A DNA stretch of 64,000 nt from an uncultured Prevotellaceae bacterium (GTDB taxonomy: Bacteria; Bacteroidota; Bacteroidia; Bacteroidales; Bacteroidaceae): contig CAMVIM010000008.1 of the NCBI GenBank assembly GCA_947167515.1, forward strand, positions 1 through 64,000, given 5' to 3'. The position numbers and the translations under genes are program-made. Position 1 is the stretch's first letter; each line of letters opens with the position of its first letter. Below the pieces are notes generated by a model. The model was not told where the DNA came from. It saw only the letters and a list, made by a program, of their open reading frames with translations, and searched no databases. Positions 31,106 to 40,144 of this stretch are shown one piece after another.

Positions 31106-34100
31106 ATGAAGAGATGTTTATTTTTCGTTTTTGGCATGATGATTGCATCGGTGCTGATGGCGGGGCCTGTTGACCAGGAGACTGCTCGCCAGGAGGCATT
31201 GAATTTCATTAATCGGAAAGCTTCCTCGACGTTCCGACGTGCGCAGGCGGTGGGTCCCGAACTGACGTTGGCTACGAGCGAGCCGGCCTACCATGTGTTC
31301 AATGTGGGGCAGGGCGAAGGCTTCGTGGTCGTGAGTGGCAGCGACTGTGCGCCAGGTGTATTGGGCTATTCCAATGAGGGCACGTTTGATGCCTCCAACC
31401 TGCCCGACAACATGAAGGCCTGGCTGCAGGGCTATGCCGACCAGATGGCATGGCTGGAGAGTCATGGCGGCCAACAGGCTGAGGCACAGGTGAACAGCCG
31501 CAGGGCTGGAGGTGTCAAGGCGAGCATTGCCCCGATGATTGAGACGAAGTGGGATCAGGACAATCCCTACAATCTCGATTGCCCCGACTTTTTGAATGGA
31601 CAAAAGAGCGTGACGGGCTGTGTGGCCACGGCGATGGCGCAGGTGCTCTACTACGACTATCAGAAGGAGGGTTTCCCCGCAGGCACTACGAAAGAGATTC
31701 CTGCCTATCAGTGTGCAACGAACTGGGGTAGTCATGTGCAGGTGCCGTCTCAACCAGCCATCACTTTCGATTGGGTCAACATGAGAACCACCTATACAGG
31801 CAAGGAGGAATCTACAGATGCCAGTGCCAAGGCTGTGGCAGCCCTGATGGCTCGCTGTGGCGCATCGGTCAGCATGGACTATGCAGACGTTCTCAATGGA
31901 GGTTCCAGCGCATCGATGTCGAGTGTGGCTCAGGCTCTGAACGATTATTTCGGCTATGACCGTAGTGTGACGTATCTGCGGCGTGAGTTTTTCACCACTG
32001 CCGAATGGGAAGGCCTTATCTATGCCGAACTGGCAGCAGGTCGGCCTGTGCTCTATGGCGGTCAGTCGAGCGGTGGCGGACATGCTTTCGTGTGCGATGG
32101 CTATAGCGAGGATGGTTTCTTCCATATCAACTTTGGCTGGAGCGGTGGAGGTAACTCCTATTACCGTCTTTCCGTGGCCAATCCCTATACTCAGGGCATC
32201 GGTGCCAGCAGCAGTGTCGATGGCTACACGATGAACCAAGACATGGTGATTGGCATCCAGAAGCCGTCGGGTGCTGTCGTGGAAAACGATGGTCGGTTGG
32301 AGGTGACGAGGTTGGGACTGAATGGTTCCACATCTGTCACAAAGAACCGCTCAGTTGCCACAGGGGTTAATTTTTCCTATGGCTGCATGAATCGTCTGGC
32401 CTATACCGACAGTTATGACTTAGCCATCGGTCTGTTCGATGAGGAGGACAACCTCGTGGGCGAGTCCACTACTACGTTGGTGAATAATTTGACCTTAGCC
32501 AACAATAAAGGTCGGTCGGGCTGGGGAAACTGGAGCATCAACCTTTCGGAGGCCATTTTGCCAACAGGCAAGACCTACACACTCAAGGCTATCAGCCGCA
32601 TCAGCGGTACAGAGAAATGGAGTCAGTGTTTCAATGCCGCCAACTACTGCATCAAGGCCGAGGGAACTTCCTCGTCGCAGGTGACACTCACGGTGGTGGA
32701 GCCTGCCGCAACGAGTCTGACGGTGTCGGGCCTTCCTGCCACCATTGACTGTGTGAAGAATGAAATTACCACCATCGAGGCCACCATCACCAACAGTGGC
32801 TCTGCCTATCATGGCGACCTCTATCTGATTGCAAGCGGTGTTTCGACTCCTTTGTCGGGCAACGGCATCAGCGTAGAGGCTGGCGAGACGACGACCGCCA
32901 TATTCACCTTCAAATATACCGACTCTGCCCCTGTGGTGAAGACGCTGAAGATAGCCACCGACTCGAAAGGTGACAATGTGATTTGGACGGGTAGCCTGAA
33001 TGTGATTGCTTCCGTCGTGGAAGGAACCGATGCGCCCGAACTCACCTTCACGACACAGCTGAATGTGGATGGCAACAAGATTTTGGGCAATCAGTTGATT
33101 GGTGTGGTGACTGCCACCAACTCGACCTCAGCCAACTATACGGGTACAGTGGCACTGGTTCTGCACAAGTTTGAAGGAGGATTTGACTATAGTACATGGT
33201 GGCCGAAAAACATCACGGTGCCTGCCCATTCTTCGGTAGATGTTACTTATGAATATGATGTGGATTACGATGTGAAATACAGTGTGGTGATGATGTATAT
33301 GCACAATGGCTCGCAGGTGAATGACGAGACAACTCATTATGTATATTATTACGCCAAGCCAGCCATCACGACTCTTGCTGCCGATGGCACAGAGAAAAAG
33401 AAATTGGCAGAGGCTTCCTTCACTGTTCCTGCCGATGCGGCTGTGGTCGATTTGCGCGGTCAGAGCATCGTGACCTCCATCACTCCCAACAGTAATCCCA
33501 ACACGCTCTATCTTTTGGACGAGTCGGCCACTATCCCGAGCGGCATCTCTACCAATGCAGTGCTGGGCGCAAAGGCTGAAAGCATCGTGCTGGCCGATGG
33601 CGAGGACTTCTACGCACCTGTCGATTTCACAGCTACGAAGATGACCTACGAGCGCACGTTCACTCAGGGTCTCACCGCCGACTGGAAGGGATGGAGCACG
33701 ATTGTGTTGCCGTTCACCGTGGAGAAGGTGACCTTGGACGGAGAACCCATCGACTGGTTCCACGGCAGCAGCGACACCAAAGGACGCTTCTGGGTGTATG
33801 CCTTTGCTGGCGACGGTGCGGATGAGGTGACTTTTGTTCATGCCGACAGAATCATGTCCAACACGCCTTACATCATCAGTGTGCCGGGCAACGCATGGGG
33901 CGAGGAGTACAACCTCGTGGGCAAGACCCTCGTGTTTGAAGGCACCGATGCCAAGGTGGTGAGCGGTGCGAAAGTCTCTCTTAGCGGCGACAACTTCGTA
34001 TTCAAGGGCGGCACGAGCGAACAGACTCTCAGCAATGTCTATGCACTGGATGCCGATGGTCAGACCTTCGAGAAGACGGCTTCTGCCACTGTGGAAGCCT

Positions 34101-34342
34101 TCCGTGCCTACTTTGCAGCCTCTTCGCGTAACACCGTGGCCTCCGCACTCGCCATCCGCTTCGGGGATGGGGATGAGGCAACCGCCATCTTTGCGCCTGT
34201 GGCCGATGGTGCCGATGCCAATGCCAATGTCAATGCCGATGCGGTGTATAACCTCAATGGCCAGCAGGTGGGCACCCGCGCCCAGTGGAAGTCGCTGCCT
34301 CGCGGCATCTACATCGTGAACGGAAAGAAAATCAGCAAATGA
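31106..34342 (+). CDS. C10-family cysteine protease (streptopain/interpain type), secreted
   Basis: The frame opens at 31067 but MKRCLFFVFGMMIASVLMAG (31106) is the signal peptide, giving 1078 residues. An N-terminal propeptide (21-140) has the Spi-like pattern FVVVSGSDCAPGVLGYS. The C10 peptidase follows with catalytic Cys172 (SVTGCVATAMAQVL) and His326 (GGGHAFVCDGY, then FHINFGWSGGG). Beyond 400 are several beta-sandwich modules. The C-terminus (YNLNGQQVGTRAQWKSLPRG, then IYIVNGKK) resembles the type IX secretion sorting tails common in Prevotella. Interpain A of P. intermedia has the same layout and degrades host proteins. The next gene, 19 bases downstream, encodes a 62-residue protein. 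Confidence 0.92.
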   Translation: MKRCLFFVFGMMIASVLMAGPVDQETARQEALNFINRKASSTFRRAQAVGPELTLATSEPAYHVFNVGQGEGFVVVSGSDCAPGVLGYSNEGTFDASNLPDNMKAWLQGYADQMAWLESHGGQQAEAQVNSRRAGGVKASIAPMIETKWDQDNPYNLDCPDFLNGQKSVTGCVATAMAQVLYYDYQKEGFPAGTTKEIPAYQCATNWGSHVQVPSQPAITFDWVNMRTTYTGKEESTDASAKAVAALMARCGASVSMDYADVLNGGSSASMSSVAQALNDYFGYDRSVTYLRREFFTTAEWEGLIYAELAAGRPVLYGGQSSGGGHAFVCDGYSEDGFFHINFGWSGGGNSYYRLSVANPYTQGIGASSSVDGYTMNQDMVIGIQKPSGAVVENDGRLEVTRLGLNGSTSVTKNRSVATGVNFSYGCMNRLAYTDSYDLAIGLFDEEDNLVGESTTTLVNNLTLANNKGRSGWGNWSINLSEAILPTGKTYTLKAISRISGTEKWSQCFNAANYCIKAEGTSSSQVTLTVVEPAATSLTVSGLPATIDCVKNEITTIEATITNSGSAYHGDLYLIASGVSTPLSGNGISVEAGETTTAIFTFKYTDSAPVVKTLKIATDSKGDNVIWTGSLNVIASVVEGTDAPELTFTTQLNVDGNKILGNQLIGVVTATNSTSANYTGTVALVLHKFEGGFDYSTWWPKNITVPAHSSVDVTYEYDVDYDVKYSVVMMYMHNGSQVNDETTHYVYYYAKPAITTLAADGTEKKKLAEASFTVPADAAVVDLRGQSIVTSITPNSNPNTLYLLDESATIPSGISTNAVLGAKAESIVLADGEDFYAPVDFTATKMTYERTFTQGLTADWKGWSTIVLPFTVEKVTLDGEPIDWFHGSSDTKGRFWVYAFAGDGADEVTFVHADRIMSNTPYIISVPGNAWGEEYNLVGKTLVFEGTDAKVVSGAKVSLSGDNFVFKGGTSEQTLSNVYALDADGQTFEKTASATVEAFRAYFAASSRNTVASALAIRFGDGDEATAIFAPVADGADANANVNADAVYNLNGQQVGTRAQWKSLPRGIYIVNGKKISK

Positions 34343-34360
34343 AAAGAAAGGTGAAAAGAT

Positions 34361-34549
34361 ATGGAAATTGTGAATAGAAAGCAATATCTCCGTCCCGAAA
34401 TGGAGCGTGTTCTGATGGAAACGGAAGAGATGATTCAGGCAAGTCCGGGTCTTCCGTCAAGTCCCGGCACTCCGGGCATCAGTGGTGCACAGATGCGCGA
34501 GATGCCTGCCGCATCCGAAGGCATGGAAGCGGAGGAGGAACTCTGGTAG
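34361..34549 (+). CDS. small protein following the C10 protease
   Basis: A 62-residue protein with a plausible ribosome binding site (GAAAGGTGAAAAG) 19 bases after the protease stop. It begins with RKQYLRPEMERVLMETEEM, a pattern I have seen in many short Prevotella proteins ([KY]..P.M.V..LE....), and continues with a Gly/Pro/Ser segment and an acidic end (EAEEELW). No signal peptide is obvious. It is followed by a strong terminator, so it closes the transcript. The function is unknown; a secreted or leader-type peptide is a possibility. Confidence 0.7.
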   Translation: MEIVNRKQYLRPEMERVLMETEEMIQASPGLPSSPGTPGISGAQMREMPAASEGMEAEEELW

Positions 34550-34580
34550 TTCCCTTTCTGCACAGACCTTCAAACATGAA

Positions 34581-34616
34581 AAGAAGCCATGCCGTAACAT
34601 TGCGGCATGGCTTCTT
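34581..34616 (+). terminator. strong terminator after the C10 protease transcript
   Basis: AAGAAGCCATGCCG (34581-34594) and its exact complement (34603-34616) form a 14-base perfect stem with an eight-base loop, followed by TTACG. The A-rich start on the other side may also allow reverse termination. Confidence 0.85.
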
Positions 34617-34830
34617 TACGTTAGTTCTGTCCGTTTCACAGCGTCACGTCCACCATTTCTTTCATCGCCTCCTCCTCCGCATTCCAAATACACCTTCCTC
34701 TTAGGTTGTTTTTATTCCTCGGATGTGGAGAAAACACACTTCCACTCCCTCTTTGGCCTCACTTCCACTAAGCTCACGACCTTTCCCCCACTGCCCTCGC
34801 GAGCTTTACGCCGCTTGACTCCCCCTGCTT

Positions 34831-35586
34831 TCACTCCAAGAGCGGCACACCGAAGACGGAGTTTTCGGGCGTGTCGTTTTGCAGGGCGGGAATGGCTGTT
34901 TGTGCTGCGACGGCGAGGGTGAGGATGGAGATTCTCACGTTGGGTGCCTTGGCAAGTTCTTGGGCACAGGAGGTGAGGGTGGCTCCTGTGGTGACGACAT
35001 CATCGACCAAGAGAATGTGCTTGCCTGCAATGCGTTCGGGCTGCAGGAGGCGGAAGATGCCTTTCACGTTCTCCTTGCGCTCCAGCCCTTTCTTGTGAAC
35101 TTGCGAGGGGTTGTTCTTCGCCCTCTTCACCACCTGTTTCCACACGGGAATGCCTGTCTCCTGACTGATGCCCTGGGCGATGAAGTGACTCTGGTTGTAG
35201 TGGCGTTTCAGCTGACGCCGCCAATGCAGGGGGATGGGAATGATGGCGTCGATGCCCTCGAAGAAAGGGCTGTTTTCCTTCAGCTCCTTTGCGTACATCG
35301 CAGCCAGATAAGTCCCAGCCTTCGGATTTCCCCAATACTTGATGTTGTAGATGATGTGCCGCGTCCGTTCCCCGTCGTGATGAAACATCGCCGTTGCCCT
35401 CTCCACAGGAAACAATCCCCAGAACCGCTTCTCCAGCGGACTATGCTCCAGCCGATGATATTCCGTCAACGGCAGGTGCATGCGGCAGACCGTGCAGAGA
35501 CTGTTTTCCTGCATAGAAAGCCTCTCCCCGCACACCAGGCACCTGCGCGGCATCAGAAAATCGGTTATGTCCTGGAGAATGTTCAT
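34831..35586 (-). CDS. comF: ComF family phosphoribosyltransferase-like protein
   Basis: A 251-residue protein. An N-terminal zinc ribbon has CLVCGERL and CTVCRMHL. The PRPP-binding loop is HILLVDDVVTTGATL near residue 195. Typical ComF motifs YNIKYWGNP and PIPLHWRRQLKRHYNQSH are present. ComF supports uptake of DNA in competent bacteria; in Bacteroidota its job is not established. It has its own promoter at 35603-35610 and is preceded on the minus strand by the oadGAB terminator. Length is normal. Confidence 0.92.
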   Translation of the reverse strand: MNILQDITDFLMPRRCLVCGERLSMQENSLCTVCRMHLPLTEYHRLEHSPLEKRFWGLFPVERATAMFHHDGERTRHIIYNIKYWGNPKAGTYLAAMYAKELKENSPFFEGIDAIIPIPLHWRRQLKRHYNQSHFIAQGISQETGIPVWKQVVKRAKNNPSQVHKKGLERKENVKGIFRLLQPERIAGKHILLVDDVVTTGATLTSCAQELAKAPNVRISILTLAVAAQTAIPALQNDTPENSVFGVPLLE

Positions 35587-35602
35587 CGTTCTGAAATATT
35601 CA

Positions 35603-35610
35603 CAAAGTTA
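35603..35610 (-). promoter_or_regulatory. comF promoter -7 element
   Basis: TAACTTTG read leftward, 16 bases before the start codon at 35586. Confidence 0.5.
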
Positions 35611-35680
35611 CGCCATTCTCTCCTTTTCGCCAAACGAAAGGGAAAGAAAAGACTGAAAAATGAGGCTGAAAAAAGAAAAA

Positions 35681-35717
35681 GAAAGGGAAAGCTCCATCCA
35701 TTGAAACTTTCCCTTTC
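35681..35717 (-). terminator. terminator of the oadGAB operon
   Basis: GAAAGGGAAAG and CTTTCCCTTTC form an 11-base stem; on the minus strand a run of T with one C follows. It lies 27 bases beyond the oadB stop. Confidence 0.8.
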
Positions 35718-35743
35718 TGTAAAATGTAATAATGTGTCTCTTT

Positions 35744-37006
35744 TTACAGACTCATGCCTTGCAGGAAGGAGATGAGCACACCAGCAGCGACAGCTGAACC
35801 AATCACACCTGACACGTTGGAAGACATGCAGTAGTTGAGCACGTGGTTCTTGGGGTCGTACTTGGTGGAAATCTCGTTGCAGACACGGCTCGCCATTGGC
35901 ACGGCTGAAAGACCTGTGGCACCGATGAGCGGGTTGATCTTCTTCTTGCTGAAGAGGTTCGTAATCTTCACCATGCAGATACCTGATGCGATGGAGAGAC
36001 CGAAGGCGAAGAAGCCACCAACCACGATACCGATGGTGGTCCAGTTGAGGAAAGCCTGCACCGTCATGGTTGCGCCCACACAGAGACCAAGGAACACGGT
36101 AGCGGTGTTCATGATGGAGTTCGACACGGTGTCGAACAGGCGGCCTGTGTCAGAACCAATCTCCTTCAACAAGTTACCGAACATCAACATGCCGATGAGG
36201 CTGACTGCTGATGGAACGAGCAGTGCCACGATGGTGGTCACAGCGATAGGGAAGATAATCTTGATGACCTTCTCGTTCTTGATTTTGTTGCTGGAGGGGA
36301 AGAGTTTGTCCTGCTCCTTCATGTTAATCTTCAGTTCCTTCTCTGTGCAGAGCATCTTCACCACGAGTGGGATGATGACAGGCACGAGTGCCATGTAGGA
36401 GTAGGCTGCGATGGCGATAGGAGCCAAGAGGTGAGGAGCCAACTTGATGGTTGTGAAGATGGCGGTAGGGCCGTCAGCACCACCGATGATGCCAAGTGAA
36501 GCAGCCTCCTTGATGTTGAACTGGCCAGATGCCACAGCGATGATGAGCACAGCGAAGATACCCATCTGTGCGGCAGCACCGAAGATGGACAGGCGAAGGT
36601 TGCGGAGCATAGGACCGAAGTCGGTCAGTGCACCCACACCCATGAAAATCACTGGGGGCAGGAAGCCTGTCTTGATGAGCATGTAGTAGAGGAAGTTCAT
36701 CAAGCCGAGGTCGTGAGCAATCTGAGGAAGCGACATCTCCCAGATGTTCTCTGCCAGCACCTTGCCTTCTGCATTGACGATGCGTCCAGCCTCGTCTGCC
36801 TGATACACGCCCATGTCGCCGCCAGGGAAGTTGGCGATGAGCACACCGAAGGCGATGGGGATGAGCAGCAGCGGCTCGAAGTGCTTGACGATGCCGAGGT
36901 ACAGGAGTACGAAGGCAAGCAAGTACATGACAAGATAAGTACCATTGGCGGCGATGATGTCGCTGAATGCCGTCATCTGGTATATGTTATTCAGTATTTC
37001 TTCCAT
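35744..37006 (-). CDS. oadB: sodium-pumping decarboxylase beta subunit
   Basis: A 420-residue membrane protein with about 10 TM helices. GIIGGADGPTAIFTT carries the conserved Asp used for carboxybiotin decarboxylation and sodium transport. Beta subunits of oxaloacetate, methylmalonyl-CoA and glutaconyl-CoA decarboxylases are alike, so the substrate rests on the alpha subunit. It starts 2 bases after the alpha subunit stop and closes the operon. Confidence 0.93.
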   Translation of the reverse strand: MEEILNNIYQMTAFSDIIAANGTYLVMYLLAFVLLYLGIVKHFEPLLLIPIAFGVLIANFPGGDMGVYQADEAGRIVNAEGKVLAENIWEMSLPQIAHDLGLMNFLYYMLIKTGFLPPVIFMGVGALTDFGPMLRNLRLSIFGAAAQMGIFAVLIIAVASGQFNIKEAASLGIIGGADGPTAIFTTIKLAPHLLAPIAIAAYSYMALVPVIIPLVVKMLCTEKELKINMKEQDKLFPSSNKIKNEKVIKIIFPIAVTTIVALLVPSAVSLIGMLMFGNLLKEIGSDTGRLFDTVSNSIMNTATVFLGLCVGATMTVQAFLNWTTIGIVVGGFFAFGLSIASGICMVKITNLFSKKKINPLIGATGLSAVPMASRVCNEISTKYDPKNHVLNYCMSSNVSGVIGSAVAAGVLISFLQGMSL

Positions 37007-37008
37007 AA

Positions 37009-38850
37009 TTAAGCCATTTTCATGATTGGGTCGTCTTCTTCCACTGAGTCGCCAGAGTTGACGAGGATGGCGGTGATGGTGCCAGCCTTGTCGGCACGGA
37101 TGGCGTTGAAGGTCTTCATGGCCTCGATGTAGCCGAGGGTGTCACCAGCCTGAACAGCATCGCCCACCTTCACGGGAGTCTCAGAGTTGTCCTTCACGAG
37201 GTAGAACTTACCCTCCAATGGAGCCACGATGTCCTCACCTTCGCCTGCCGGAGCGGCTGCTGGTGCTGCACCTGCTGCTGGAGCGGCTGGAGTAGCGTCG
37301 CCATAAGCGATTTCCACCTTGTAGTTCACACCGTTCACCTGAACAGTCACGCTCTTAGGACCTTCAGCACCTGCTGCTGGAGCATTCTTGGCAGCCTTGC
37401 GCTTAGCCAAGTCAGCCTCGAAGTCAGCCTTCGCCTTACCGCTCTTGTAGGCACGGTACTGCTCTGGGTGCATGGCGAGTTCGAAGAGCTCTTCGTCGTC
37501 CTGACCGAAATCCCAACCGTTCTGCTTCATTTCCTCGCGGAACTCGTCGAGCTTGTCGGGGAAGTAAGACTGTGGGTCTTGTGTCTCAAACTCACGACCC
37601 TGTTCCTTTGCCATCTCAACGAGCTCAGGCGCAACGGGACCAGGCAGCTGACCAGCCTTGCCGAGAATCATGTCCCAGATGGTGTCGGCAATCATGCTCC
37701 AACGCTGCTTGCCCTTTTCCATCTGCATCACGTTCATCAGGGCGAGGTTCTTCACATACTGGGAGAATGGAGTCACCAAACAAGGATAACCCACCTTTGG
37801 CCATACGTAAGCCACTTCGTCGAAGAGCTTGATGAGCAGGTCGTCGGTAGTCAGCTCTGGCTGACCGTTCTTCACCTTCCACTTGTTCAGCGACTTGAGG
37901 TTGTCCTCCAAGTCGGTCATCAGCGAACCCATCATGCCGCCTGGAAGACCTGGCTTCACGAGCAGCGAGTTGTTGATGTGGTTGAGGTCGGGGATATAGT
38001 AGCCGAGGAAGTCGTCGCACATCTCCTGAATCTGAGTGCGCACCTCCATGTAGGCAGCCATGTTGATTTCCTTCACCTTGAAGCCAGCGTCCTTCAGCAT
38101 CTCCTGCACGGCGATGATATCAGCGTGACCAGTACCCCAAGAGAGTGGAGACATACCTGTGTCGATGTAGTCACAACCGGCGTTGCAGACTTCGAGGATG
38201 GAAGCCATGTTGAAGCCAGGGCCAGCGTGAGAGTGATACTGAATCACGATGTCCTTCTTCAGGTTCTTGATGCCAGCCACAATCTTGCCGAGTGATACAG
38301 GACGGCCGATCCCAGCCATATCCTTCAGACAGATTTCGTCAGCACCAGCCTCGATAAACTTCTTGGCGAGGTCCACGTAGTACTCAACGGTGTGGATAGG
38401 GGAGTAGGTGATGCAGAGAGAAGCCTGGGCAATCATGCCTGCCTCCTTGGCATACTGGATGGAAGGAATCACGTTGCGTGGGTCGTTCAGACCGCAGAAG
38501 ATACGAGTGATGTCCGTACCCTGCGCCTTCTTCACCTTATAGAAAAGCTTGCGCACATCCTTTGGAACTGGGCTCATGCGCAGAGCGTTCAGAGCGCGGT
38601 CGAGCATGTGGGTCTGGATGCCAGCCTCATGGAAAGGCTTGGTCCATTCGCGCACAGACTTGTTGGGGTTTTCTCCGTAGAGAAGGTTCACCTGCTCGAA
38701 ACCACCACCGTTTGTTTCAACACGGTCGAAACATCCCATCTTGATGATGGCTGGAGCCACTTTAACGAGTTGGTCCACACGAGGCTGATACTTACCAGCA
38801 CTCTGCCACATGTCGCGGAAAACCAACGAGAATTTTACTTCTTTTGCCAT
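37009..38850 (-). CDS. oadA: sodium-pumping decarboxylase alpha subunit with biotin domain
   Basis: A 613-residue protein. Residues 1-300 form the carboxyltransferase TIM barrel: SLVFRDMWQSAGK in place of the usual DTTLRDGHQS, EICLKDMAGIGRP, and YHSHAGPGFN with the metal-binding H-x-H. Residues 300-480 are the conserved PYC_OADA region. An Ala/Pro linker then leads to the biotinyl domain with EAMKTFN (biotin on Lys579). The barrel variant start (FRDMWQS) is typical of the Bacteroidota forms often called oxaloacetate or pyruvate carboxylase subunit B; methylmalonyl-CoA cannot be ruled out. In anaerobic succinate and propionate metabolism it couples decarboxylation to sodium export. Confidence 0.92.
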   Translation of the reverse strand: MAKEVKFSLVFRDMWQSAGKYQPRVDQLVKVAPAIIKMGCFDRVETNGGGFEQVNLLYGENPNKSVREWTKPFHEAGIQTHMLDRALNALRMSPVPKDVRKLFYKVKKAQGTDITRIFCGLNDPRNVIPSIQYAKEAGMIAQASLCITYSPIHTVEYYVDLAKKFIEAGADEICLKDMAGIGRPVSLGKIVAGIKNLKKDIVIQYHSHAGPGFNMASILEVCNAGCDYIDTGMSPLSWGTGHADIIAVQEMLKDAGFKVKEINMAAYMEVRTQIQEMCDDFLGYYIPDLNHINNSLLVKPGLPGGMMGSLMTDLEDNLKSLNKWKVKNGQPELTTDDLLIKLFDEVAYVWPKVGYPCLVTPFSQYVKNLALMNVMQMEKGKQRWSMIADTIWDMILGKAGQLPGPVAPELVEMAKEQGREFETQDPQSYFPDKLDEFREEMKQNGWDFGQDDEELFELAMHPEQYRAYKSGKAKADFEADLAKRKAAKNAPAAGAEGPKSVTVQVNGVNYKVEIAYGDATPAAPAAGAAPAAAPAGEGEDIVAPLEGKFYLVKDNSETPVKVGDAVQAGDTLGYIEAMKTFNAIRADKAGTITAILVNSGDSVEEDDPIMKMA

Positions 38851-38878
38851 ATTCTTTTTATCCTTAAAAAATTATATC

Positions 38879-39148
38879 CTACAACTTGGTGATTTTGGTT
38901 GCACGGCCCTTACCGCCCGTGATTTGGCTGATGGTCGCGTCGATGATAGCCTTCGTGTTGGCATCGATCGCCTCGATGGCCTTGGCTACAGGAGCCACTT
39001 TCTTGGGCACTGCTTCTTCGGGAGCCCATTTGTTCACTGCCCAGATGAGCAACTTGCCGAGATAGATCACGATGAGCAGCACGAGGAACACGGTGACCAT
39101 ACCGACAACGAGGAGCTGCAAAGCTCCATAAATGTCATTAGTAATCAT
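38879..39148 (-). CDS. oadG: sodium-pumping decarboxylase gamma subunit
   Basis: An 89-residue protein with one TM helix (LLVVGMVTVFLVLLIVIYL) and a charged Ala/Lys-rich tail. This matches OadG, which holds the complex together. It is the first gene of the operon, 28 bases before oadA, with a promoter at 39187-39195. Confidence 0.9.
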   Translation of the reverse strand: MITNDIYGALQLLVVGMVTVFLVLLIVIYLGKLLIWAVNKWAPEEAVPKKVAPVAKAIEAIDANTKAIIDATISQITGGKGRATKITKL

Positions 39149-39186
39149 ATTCAGAAAATTTTAATCTTTCTACGTTAAAAAACGGT

Positions 39187-39195
39187 GCAAATATA
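39187..39195 (-). promoter_or_regulatory. oadGAB promoter -7 element
   Basis: TATATTTGC read leftward, about 40 bases before the oadG start. Confidence 0.55.
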
Positions 39196-39309
39196 CGGAG
39201 ATTTTTCCACATATTTAATATGAAATGTTCCCTTTTTTCTGAAATGCTTCAAAATGCAGCGAAAAATACCTGCTTTTGATGATAAATGAAATGATGCGGA
39301 AACAAAAAA

Positions 39310-39327
39310 GAGGGGAATTATCCCCTC
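39310..39327 (-). terminator. terminator overlapping the pgeF stop
   Basis: GAGGGGA and TCCCCTC form a seven-base stem with a four-base loop; on the minus strand a T6 run follows. The last three codons of pgeF are part of the hairpin. Confidence 0.75.
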
Positions 39328-40046
39328 ATGATTCCGTTGATGATGCGTCCGTTGAGATGTCTGCGGGCAGAAAAGAAGCGTTCGTAGTTTGTGTAGGTGT
39401 CAATCTTCGCCACATGAATGTTTTCGGGGCGGACTCCCTTCTCTATGAGTTGCAAACGGTTACACTCCCAGAGGTCGATGTGCCAAGCCTCCTCCGCCTC
39501 TCCTAAGGGGGAGTGAGTGCCACGTTTTCTTTGTGGTGATGAGGGCATGAGCGGGTGGCGTTTGGCGAGTTTGTCCATCGGGAATCCTGCTTGGGCAAAG
39601 AGGTCATAGACTTCGTCGCCCACTTCAAAACTGTCGGGTCCAATGCCTGGACCGATGATGGCATGGAGGTGTTCGGGACGGGTGCCGAAGGTGGCTTTGA
39701 GCACGTCGATGTTGGCTTCGGCGATTCTTTTCAGCGTACCTTTCCATCCAGCATGAACCGCCGAGACAATCTCGGTCGTGTCGTCCCATAGGAGGACGGG
39801 GATGCAGTCGGCAGTCCTGACGCAGATGCAGACATTGGTCAGATGGGTGGAAAGGGCATCCACGCCATCGAGGGCGAGGGCTTGTGTCAGCGGGTTCTGG
39901 TTGAGAAAGGCCTCGTCGATGATGACTGTCTTGGTCTCATGCGTCTGGTGCAGCGGCATGAGCAGACGGGGGATAGGAATGGAAACACCGCCATCTCGTG
40001 TGGTGGAGAAGGCGGTGATATGGGAGGGGGTGGTGTAGATGTGCAT
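39318..40046 (-). CDS. pgeF: laccase-domain (YfiH/PgeF) protein
   Basis: A 242-residue protein of the multicopper polyphenol oxidase-like family. Metal ligands are visible in VRTADCIPVLL (Cys) and VSAVHAGWKGTL (His). GPGIGPDSFEVGDEV is also typical. YfiH proteins act on purine nucleosides and correct misincorporated L-Ser in peptidoglycan precursors. It follows obgE on the minus strand, separated by the CCTAGG repeats. Residues 187-201 look like a short polar insertion (SSPQRKRGTHS). Confidence 0.9.
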   Translation of the reverse strand: MHIYTTPSHITAFSTTRDGGVSIPIPRLLMPLHQTHETKTVIIDEAFLNQNPLTQALALDGVDALSTHLTNVCICVRTADCIPVLLWDDTTEIVSAVHAGWKGTLKRIAEANIDVLKATFGTRPEHLHAIIGPGIGPDSFEVGDEVYDLFAQAGFPMDKLAKRHPLMPSSPQRKRGTHSPLGEAEEAWHIDLWECNRLQLIEKGVRPENIHVAKIDTYTNYERFFSARRHLNGRIINGIMRG

Positions 40047-40090
40047 GTTTCGTTGTTTTGTGGGCTGTTGTTTTTTAGGGGGCTTTCTTG

Positions 40091-40142
40091 GGTTTTCCTA
40101 GGTTTTCCTAGGCATTCCTAGGTTTCCCTAGGTTTCCCTAGG
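40091..40142. repeat. five 10-base units with CCTAGG
   Basis: GGTTTTCCTA, GGTTTTCCTA, GGCATTCCTA, GGTTTCCCTA and GGTTTCCCTA follow in exact 10-base phase, ending GG at 40142. CCTAGG recurs five times. It lies between obgE and pgeF and touches the obgE stop at 40145. Same design as 21551-21600. Confidence 0.8.
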
Positions 40143-40144
40143 CT

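Noticed and set aside
33128-34384. 418-residue minus-strand frame opposite the C10 protease
   Set aside because: No motif and it spans the protease C-terminus and the next gene; antisense shadow.
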